Shown here: in pieces, positions 5,648 through 10,423 of the stretch
Layout of the letters: every line of letters begins with the position of its first letter
Numbering within the stretch: position 1 is the first letter of the stretch
Origin: Actinomycetes bacterium
Lineage (GTDB): Bacteria; Actinomycetota; Actinomycetes; Actinomycetales; Cellulomonadaceae
Assembly (NCBI GenBank): GCA_023438885.1
Contig: JAEXPS010000139.1
Location: 1-10,423 of the forward strand
Length of the DNA: 10,423 nt
Direction of reading: 5' to 3'
The notes under the pieces: generated by a model
Told to the model about the DNA's origin: nothing
The model's input: the letters and a program-made list of their open reading frames with translations, nothing else
Databases searched by the model: none
Program-made: the position numbers and the translations under genes

Positions 5648-6463
5648 TCAGGCCTCCGTTCCGGTCTCGGTGGGGGCGGCCTCGGCAGCCGGCTCGGCAG
5701 CCTCGGTGCGCTCGGGCCGGCGGCCACCGGCGCGGGGGCCGCGCTCGGGACGGTCACCGCGCTCGCCGCGCGGGCCACGGGACGGCCGCGGAGCGGCGGA
5801 GGCCTGCTCGCGGGCGTACTCCTTCTCGGTGACGTCGCCCTTGTAGACCCACACCTTCACGCCGATGCGGCCGAAGGTGGTGCGGGCCTCGTGCAGGCCG
5901 TAGTCGATGTTGGCGCGCAGCGTGTGCAGCGGCACCCGACCTTCGCGGTAGAACTCCGTGCGGCTCATCTCCGCGCCGCCGAGGCGGCCGGAGACCTGCA
6001 CCCGGATGCCCTTGGCACCGGCGCGCTGGGCCGACTGGATGCCCTTGCGCATGGCGCGGCGGAAGGACACGCGCGAGGCGAGCTGCTCCGCGATGCCCTG
6101 CGCCACGAGCTGCGCCTCGAGCTCGGCGTTCTTCACCTCGAGGATGTTGAGCTGCACCTGCTTGCCGGTGAGCTTCTCCAGCTCGCCCCGGATGCGGTCG
6201 GCCTCCGCGCCACGACGCCCGATGACGATGCCCGGGCGGGCGGTGTGGATGTCGACGCGCACGCGGTCGCGGGTGCGCTCGATCTCGACCTTGGCGATGC
6301 CGGCGCGTTCGAGACCCGTGCTCATCAGCTTGCGGATCTGCACGTCCTCGCGGACGTAGTCGCGATAGCGCTGGCCGGCCTTGGTCGAGTCGGCGAACCA
6401 CCGAGAGCGGTGGTCGGTGGTGATGCCCAGGCGGTACCCGAGCGGGTTGACCTTCTGGCCCAC
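5648..6463 (-). CDS. rpsC: 30S ribosomal protein S3 with Arg/Pro-rich C-terminal tail
   Basis: S3 is in the 30S head at the mRNA entry pore and contributes to mRNA unwinding with S4 and S5. The product is 271 residues versus about 233 in E. coli. MGQKVNPLGYRLGITTDHRS opens the protein. The KH domain has its GIVIGRRG loop at 78-85. The C-terminal S3 domain includes GIRVQVSGRLGGAEMSRTEF (152-171) and FGRIGVKVWVYKGD (197-210). From about 219 a tail of roughly 53 residues follows, first RGPRGERGDRPERGPR-like, then acidic and Ala-rich (AAEPAAEAAPTETGTEA). Start is GTG, sharing one base with the rplV TAG stop (TAGTG). Confidence 0.97.
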   Translation of the reverse strand: MGQKVNPLGYRLGITTDHRSRWFADSTKAGQRYRDYVREDVQIRKLMSTGLERAGIAKVEIERTRDRVRVDIHTARPGIVIGRRGAEADRIRGELEKLTGKQVQLNILEVKNAELEAQLVAQGIAEQLASRVSFRRAMRKGIQSAQRAGAKGIRVQVSGRLGGAEMSRTEFYREGRVPLHTLRANIDYGLHEARTTFGRIGVKVWVYKGDVTEKEYAREQASAAPRPSRGPRGERGDRPERGPRAGGRRPERTEAAEPAAEAAPTETGTEA

Positions 6464-6840
6464 TAGCGGGTCCCTCCCTTGCTGGCGGCCTTCTCGGGAA
6501 CCGAGACGACCACGGTGATGTGGCTGGTGCGCTTGAGGATCCGGCCGGCGCGGCCCTGCGCCCGCGGCCGGAACCGCTTGAGCGTGGGGCCCTCGTCGAC
6601 GTAGATCTCCGAGACCACCAGGTCCGACTCGTCGAGCCGCTCGCCGTTGCGGCGGGCGCCCTCGACGGCGTTGGCGATCGCGGACTGAACCGTCTTCAGC
6701 ACCGGGACCGACGCCGACTGCGGCGCGAACCGCAGCACGTTGACGGCCTCGACGGCGCTCTTGCCACGGACGAGGTCCACGACGCGGCGGGCCTTGAGGG
6801 GCGTGACGCGGACGAACCGCGCCTTCGCCATGGCTTCCAT
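6463..6840 (-). CDS. rplV: 50S ribosomal protein L22
   Basis: L22 spans the 50S subunit and its extended hairpin lines the peptide exit tunnel next to L4. The product is 125 residues. The globular part (RFVRVTPLKARRVVDLVRGK, 8-27) leads to the tunnel hairpin, about 81-108 (EGPTLKRFRPRAQGRAGRIL and following). Macrolide-resistance changes map to this hairpin in other species; nothing unusual is seen here. ATG 6840 is preferred over ATG 6831 because an AAGGAG is placed 6 bases upstream of the former. The stop is TAG. Confidence 0.96.
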   Translation of the reverse strand: MEAMAKARFVRVTPLKARRVVDLVRGKSAVEAVNVLRFAPQSASVPVLKTVQSAIANAVEGARRNGERLDESDLVVSEIYVDEGPTLKRFRPRAQGRAGRILKRTSHITVVVSVPEKAASKGGTR

Positions 6841-6875
6841 CGCTGTCTCCTTCTGCCGGTCAGGTCACCGTCGCG

Positions 6876-7157
6876 TCAGCGACGGCGGCCCTTCCGGTCG
6901 TCCTTCTCGTGGCCGCGGAACGTCCGCGTCGGGGCGAACTCGCCGAGCTTGTGGCCCACCATCGACTCGGTGACGAACACCGGGACGTGCTTGCGGCCGT
7001 CGTGCACGGCGAAGGTGTGGCCGAGGAAGTCCGGCGTGATGACCGAACGGCGCGACCACGTCTTGATGACGTTCTTGGTGCCCGCCGTGTTCTGCGAGTC
7101 CACCTTCTTCTGAAGGTGGCCGTCGACGAACGGGCCCTTCTTGAGGCTGCGAGGCAT
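6876..7157 (-). CDS. rpsS: 30S ribosomal protein S19
   Basis: S19 is in the 30S head, pairs with S13, and contacts 50S bridge elements and A-site tRNA. At 93 residues it has the exact family length. MPRSLKKGPFVDGHLQKKVD (1-20) and the signature region VITPDFLGHTFAVHDGRKHV (39-58) with VFVTESMVGHKLGEFAPTR (60-78) are clear. The frame stays open upstream of the ATG, but those residues overlap rplB and are not S19-like. An AGGAG lies 11 bases before the ATG and a GGAG 3 bases before it. Confidence 0.97.
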   Translation of the reverse strand: MPRSLKKGPFVDGHLQKKVDSQNTAGTKNVIKTWSRRSVITPDFLGHTFAVHDGRKHVPVFVTESMVGHKLGEFAPTRTFRGHEKDDRKGRRR

Positions 7158-7174
7158 GTGCTCCTGCTCTCCTG

Positions 7175-8011
<837 letters not shown>

Positions 8012-8033
8012 GGTTCGTGTCCTTCCGGGCCGC

Positions 8034-8336
8034 TCAGCCGACCGGTCCGCCGAAGATGTCGATCGAGCCCTCGCGGAGGGTGACGATCGCGCGCTTCGTG
8101 GCCTTGCGGCGGCCGATCCCGTAGCGGGTCCGGCGGGCCTTGCCCTGACGGTTCGCGGTGTTGACCGAGTCGACCTTCACGCCGAACACCTGCTCGACCG
8201 CGATCTTGATCTCGGTCTTGTTCGCCCGCGGGTCGACGAGGAACGTGTACTTGCCCTCGTCGAGAAGGCCGTAGCTCTTCTCCGAGACGACCGGCGCGAT
8301 GAGGATGTCGCGCGGGTCCTTGCCGACGGCGGTCAC
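8034..8336 (-). CDS. rplW: 50S ribosomal protein L23
   Basis: L23 sits at the peptide exit and is the main docking point for trigger factor and signal recognition particle. The product is 100 residues. Conserved parts are DPRDILIAPVVSEKSYGLLD (7-26), YTFLVDPRANKTEIKIAVEQ (30-49), FGVKVDSVNTANRQGKARRT (51-70) and the Lys/Arg-rich RYGIGRRKATKRAIVTL. Start is GTG, overlapping the rplD stop by four bases counting the shared GTGA, so translation is likely coupled with L4. Confidence 0.96.
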   Translation of the reverse strand: MTAVGKDPRDILIAPVVSEKSYGLLDEGKYTFLVDPRANKTEIKIAVEQVFGVKVDSVNTANRQGKARRTRYGIGRRKATKRAIVTLREGSIDIFGGPVG

Positions 8337-8989
8337 TTGGTCTCCTCCTTGGCGGCCTTGGGCCCCGCGAGGAAGGCGTCCAGGGCACCCTGGGTGAACA
8401 CCACGTCATCGCTGACGAGCACGTCGTAGGTGTTCAGCTGGTCGGCGACGAGCAGGTGGACCCGCTCGACGTTGCGCAGCGACTTCCACGTGATCTCGTC
8501 GGAGCGCTCGACGACGACGAGCACGTTGCGACGGCCCGAGAGGTTGTCGAGCACGGCGAGCGCGGACTTCGTGGACGGCGTCTCGCCCGGGGCGAACCCG
8601 CTGACGACGTGCACGCGGCCGGCGCGGGCGCGGTCCGAGAGGGCACCGCGGAGCGCCGCGGCCTTCATCTTCTTCGGGGTCCGCTGGGAGTAGTCGCGCG
8701 GCGACGGGCCGTGGACGGTGCCACCACCCGCGAACTGCGGGGCGCGGGTCGAACCCTGGCGGGCGCGGCCGGTGCCCTTCTGCTTGTACGGCTTCTTGCC
8801 ACCACCGCTGACCTCGCCACGGGTCTTGGTGTCGTGGGTGCCCTGCCGCGCGGCGGCGAGCTGGGCGACGACGACCTGGTGGATCAGCGGGATGTTCGTC
8901 GGCGCGTCGAAGACCTCACCGGGCAGGTCGGCCTTGCCGGCCTTCTCCCCCTTCGGGTCCAGGACGTCGACGGTGAGCGTGTCACTCAT
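8333..8989 (-). CDS. rplD: 50S ribosomal protein L4
   Basis: L4 lines the peptide tunnel and in E. coli also represses the S10 operon by binding its leader and promoting attenuation. From ATG 8989 the product is 218 residues. The tunnel loop is recognisable at about 55-90: KTRGEVSGGGKKPYKQKGTG then RARQGSTRAPQFAGGG. The remaining core, DYSQRTPKKMKAAALRGALS (99-118) and GRRNVLVVV, is normal. An alternative GTG start at 8998 would overlap the rplC stop as GTGA; its AAGGG is only 3 bases away, against 12 for the ATG, so neither is ideal. Whether L4 regulates this operon is unknown. Confidence 0.95.
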   Translation of the reverse strand: MSDTLTVDVLDPKGEKAGKADLPGEVFDAPTNIPLIHQVVVAQLAAARQGTHDTKTRGEVSGGGKKPYKQKGTGRARQGSTRAPQFAGGGTVHGPSPRDYSQRTPKKMKAAALRGALSDRARAGRVHVVSGFAPGETPSTKSALAVLDNLSGRRNVLVVVERSDEITWKSLRNVERVHLLVADQLNTYDVLVSDDVVFTQGALDAFLAGPKAAKEETK

Positions 8990-8994
8990 GGTGG

Positions 8995-9654
8995 TCACGC
9001 ACCCTTCGCAGCGGTCTTCACGACGACCACGCCGCCCTTGGGGCCGGGGATGGCGCCCTTGACGAGCAGCAGCCCCTTCTCGGCGTCGATCGCGTGCACG
9101 GTCAGGTTCTGGGTGGTCTGGCGGTCGTTGCCCATCCGGCCGGCCATCCGCACGCCCTTGAGCACGCGGCTCGGGGTGGCGCAGGCTCCGATGGAACCGG
9201 GCTTGCGGTGGTTGCGGTGCGAACCGTGCGAGGCGCTCACGCCGGCGAAGCCGTGGCGCTTCATCACACCGGCGAAGCCCTTGCCCTTGGTGGTGCCGAC
9301 GACGTCGACCACCTGACCGGCACCGAACACCTCGACGGTGATCTCCTGGCCGGCGGTGTACTCGGTCGCGTTCGGCGTGCGGATCTCGGCCACGTGCCGG
9401 CGGGGGGTGACCCCCGCCTTCTCGAAGTGGCCCTTGAGCGGCTTCGTCACCTTGCGAGGATCGATCTGGCCGTGGGCCAGCTGGATCGCGGCGTAGCCGT
9501 CAACCTCGGCGGAGCGCACCTGCGTCACGACGTTCGTCCCCACGCCGACGACCGTGACGGGCACGAGGCGGCCTGCCTCGTCCCACACCTGGGTCATGCC
9601 GAGCTTGGTGCCGAGCAGCGCCGTGACGGGGCGCGCGTTCTGCTGGGTTGCCAT
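8995..9654 (-). CDS. rplC: 50S ribosomal protein L3
   Basis: L3 binds near the 3' end of 23S rRNA, initiates 50S assembly, and its central extension reaches the peptidyl transferase centre. The product is 219 residues. GTKLGMTQVWDEAGRLVPVT (15-34) and the extension with GTTKGKGFAGVMKRHGF (120-136), SHGSHRNHRKPGSIG (142-156) and RMAGRMGNDR (169-178) are clear. E. coli L3 is methylated by PrmB on a Gln in GSIGQ; here the block reads GSIGACATP, with Ala157 at that place, so this modification is not possible. AAGGA lies 9 bases before the ATG. Confidence 0.97.
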   Translation of the reverse strand: MATQQNARPVTALLGTKLGMTQVWDEAGRLVPVTVVGVGTNVVTQVRSAEVDGYAAIQLAHGQIDPRKVTKPLKGHFEKAGVTPRRHVAEIRTPNATEYTAGQEITVEVFGAGQVVDVVGTTKGKGFAGVMKRHGFAGVSASHGSHRNHRKPGSIGACATPSRVLKGVRMAGRMGNDRQTTQNLTVHAIDAEKGLLLVKGAIPGPKGGVVVVKTAAKGA

Positions 9655-9676
9655 GTGAGTGCGTCCTTCCCAGCGA

Positions 9677-9985
9677 TCAGAGCTTGATCTCGATGTTCAC
9701 GTCAGCCGGCAGGTCGAGACGCATGAGCGAGTCGACCGCCTTCGGCGTGGGATCGATGATGTCGATCAGCCGCTTGTGCGTGCGCATCTCGAAGTGCTCG
9801 CGGCTGTCCTTGTACTTGTGGGGCGACCGGATGACGCAGAAGACGTTCTTCTCCGTCGGCAGCGGCACCGGGCCCACGACCTGCGCACCAGCTCGGGTCA
9901 CCGTGTCGACGATCTTGCGCGCCGAGCTGTCGATGACCTCGTGGTCGTAGGACTTGAGCCGGATGCGGATCTTCTGTCCCGCCAT
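9677..9985 (-). CDS. rpsJ: 30S ribosomal protein S10
   Basis: S10 is in the 30S head; free S10 is also NusE, which pairs with NusB in transcription antitermination and links NusG to the ribosome. At 102 residues it has the exact family length. MAGQKIRIRLKSYDHEVIDS (1-20) and AGAQVVGPVPLPTEKNVFCV (32-51) are textbook. The loop RSPHKYKDSREHFEMRTHKR (53-72) is where tigecycline- and tetracycline-linked changes occur in other bacteria and looks wild type. The frame stays open upstream to 10123, but those residues are not S10-like. First gene of the operon; its ribosome-binding site is weak (AGAGAGAAG about 13 bases upstream). Confidence 0.98.
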   Translation of the reverse strand: MAGQKIRIRLKSYDHEVIDSSARKIVDTVTRAGAQVVGPVPLPTEKNVFCVIRSPHKYKDSREHFEMRTHKRLIDIIDPTPKAVDSLMRLDLPADVNIEIKL

Positions 9986-10209
9986 GGCGTCGTCTACTTC
10001 TCTCTGTCGTTCGAAACCGGTCTGACCGACCCCCGCACTCGGGCGTGTCGCTTCGCGCGACACACCTGCGCGTTGCGTACCGTCCGGTACGAGGTCGGTG
10101 TTTGCGGCCGAGCCCGTCACCACCGGGTGACCCCGGGGCCCGTGGGCTCTCCACGTCGTCCGCCCACCGGGCGCGAGGCGCGCGAACGCACCACACCCCT
10201 GCGGGCAAC
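9986..10209 (-). ncRNA. Structured 5' leader of the S10 operon (candidate)
   Basis: Several stems follow one another in the predicted leader RNA. The first is CGGG/CCCG at 10202-10212. Next come overlapping stems at 10161-10173 and 10171-10183. A branched structure has outer arms 10110-10115/10144-10149 and an inner 6-bp hairpin 10116-10121/10126-10131. Then come a 5-bp hairpin at 10077-10090 and a 7-bp hairpin with a 5-base loop at 10045-10063, and finally the rpsJ ribosome-binding site. In E. coli a leader of similar size carries the L4-dependent control of this operon. I do not recognise a known leader family here. Confidence 0.4.
10045..10063 (-). promoter_or_regulatory. 7-bp perfect hairpin in the rpsJ leader
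   Basis: Arms gtgtcgc (10045-10051) and gcgacac (10057-10063) are perfect complements around the 5-base loop ttcgc. It lies about 60 bases before the rpsJ start codon in the predicted leader. No U run follows on the minus strand, which argues against an intrinsic terminator. Confidence 0.5.
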
Positions 10210-10215
10210 CCGAGA

Positions 10216-10245
10216 AGTCTGCCAGACGACCCCGCCCAAAGCCAA
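10216..10245 (-). promoter_or_regulatory. Candidate sigma70-type promoter for the S10 operon
   Basis: On the minus strand TTGGCT (10245-10240) and CAGACT (10221-10216) are separated by 18 bases. The first matches TTGACA at four of six positions. The second matches TATAAT at three, including the important second A and final T, and resembles the TAGACT-like -10 boxes of actinobacterial ribosomal promoters. Transcription would start near 10209, giving a leader of about 224 bases. The -10 lies in a small palindrome, gtctgccagac. Eye-picked in GC-rich DNA, so only moderately supported. Confidence 0.4.
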
Positions 10246-10328
10246 ACCGGCCCCGGGTCCGTCTCCCGGCCGGCTACCCCCGGCTCGCCCGGCGCCAGTT
10301 CGCCGTCCATCTCACCGTCGACGCCTGC

Positions 10329-10385
10329 CGAACGCGAGCCTCGGCGCCCCGTTCCGCCGCTCGAACGCAACAAGGCTCGCGTTCG
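10329..10385. repeat. 13-bp perfect inverted repeat with an alternative pairing partner
   Basis: Arms cgaacgcgagcct (10329-10341) and aggctcgcgttcg (10373-10385) are perfect complements separated by 31 bases. Inside the loop, cgaacgc (10362-10368) repeats the first 7 bases of the left arm, so the right arm can pair with it instead (7 bp, 10-base loop). The two hairpins exclude each other. The site lies upstream of the candidate rpsJ promoter, so it may be the end of an upstream transcript or a protein-binding site. No T tract is seen. Confidence 0.6.
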
Positions 10386-10423
10386 CGCCACGGTGGTGAT
10401 GCCGGCAGCCCGGGGGGTCGGGG

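Larger units (their letters stand above)
9986..10423 (-). promoter_or_regulatory. Non-coding region upstream of rpsJ (438 bases)
   Basis: No gene is credible here. Frames that run through it on either strand are low-complexity and continue from, or overlap, rpsJ. The region holds, in transcription order: a 13-bp inverted repeat (10329-10385), a very GC-rich stretch without clear signals (10250-10328), a candidate promoter (10216-10245), and a structured leader (9986-10209). In many actinobacteria tuf lies upstream of rpsJ, so the far end may be the tail of that transcription unit; tuf itself is not in the window. Confidence 0.6.

Noticed and set aside
5276..6466. Long plus-strand open frame (396 codons) opposite rpsC and rplP
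   Set aside because: It is antisense to two unmistakable ribosomal protein genes. Its composition (Ala, Leu, Gly, Asp, Arg repeats) is what GC-rich third positions give on the opposite strand, and it shows no recognisable domain.
9986..10123. N-terminally extended S10 starting near 10123
   Set aside because: The extra 46 residues are not S10-like, the canonical MAGQKIRIRLK start is at 9985, and known S10 proteins are about 102 residues.
9659..10399. Plus-strand frame and overlapping minus-strand frame (9702-10391) running through the rpsJ upstream region
   Set aside because: Both overlap rpsJ out of frame and encode Arg/Pro/Gly-rich low-complexity sequence. The region instead shows promoter-like and hairpin signals.

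Overview
The window is a contiguous ribosomal-protein gene cluster: the complete S10 operon followed by most of the spc operon. All genes lie on the minus strand, so transcription runs from high to low coordinates. In order they are rpsJ, rplC, rplD, rplW, rplB, rpsS, rplV, rpsC, rplP, rpmC, rpsQ, then (after a 127-base gap) rplN, rplX, rplE, rpsN, rpsH, rplF, rplR, rpsE, rpmD, rplO. This is the textbook bacterial order with nothing missing and nothing inserted. Every protein was identified from its own sequence and the order confirms it.

The organism is most likely a high-GC actinobacterium. Base composition is very GC-rich, GTG and TTG starts are used, S14 is the 61-residue zinc-binding form, S3 has a long Arg/Pro/Gly-rich tail, S5 has an Arg/Gly/Asp-rich head, and L15 has a long Ala/Lys/Pro head. 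The combination suggests Micrococcales, perhaps near Cellulomonadaceae. That placement is inference from recall, not from a search.

Layout: 1-31 is the end of the window after rplO, where secY would be expected next. 32-4560 carries the spc genes rplO back to rplN. 4561-4687 is the S10/spc junction and holds two strong inverted repeats. 4688-9985 carries the S10 operon genes. 9986-10423 is a 438-base non-coding region upstream of rpsJ with a candidate promoter, a leader of roughly 220 bases containing several hairpins, and, further upstream, a 13-bp perfect inverted repeat that may mark the end of the preceding transcription unit.

The genes work together as one co-expressed set of structural ribosomal proteins: S10, S19, S3, S17, S14, S8 and S5 for the small subunit; L3, L4, L23, L2, L22, L16, L29, L14, L24, L5, L6, L18, L30 and L15 for the large. 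Spacing is tight, with many 1-4 base stop/start overlaps. No mobile element, CRISPR array, tRNA, rRNA or novel enzyme system was found. The points worth a second look are the non-coding RNA-like structures and the low-complexity extensions on L15, S5 and S3.
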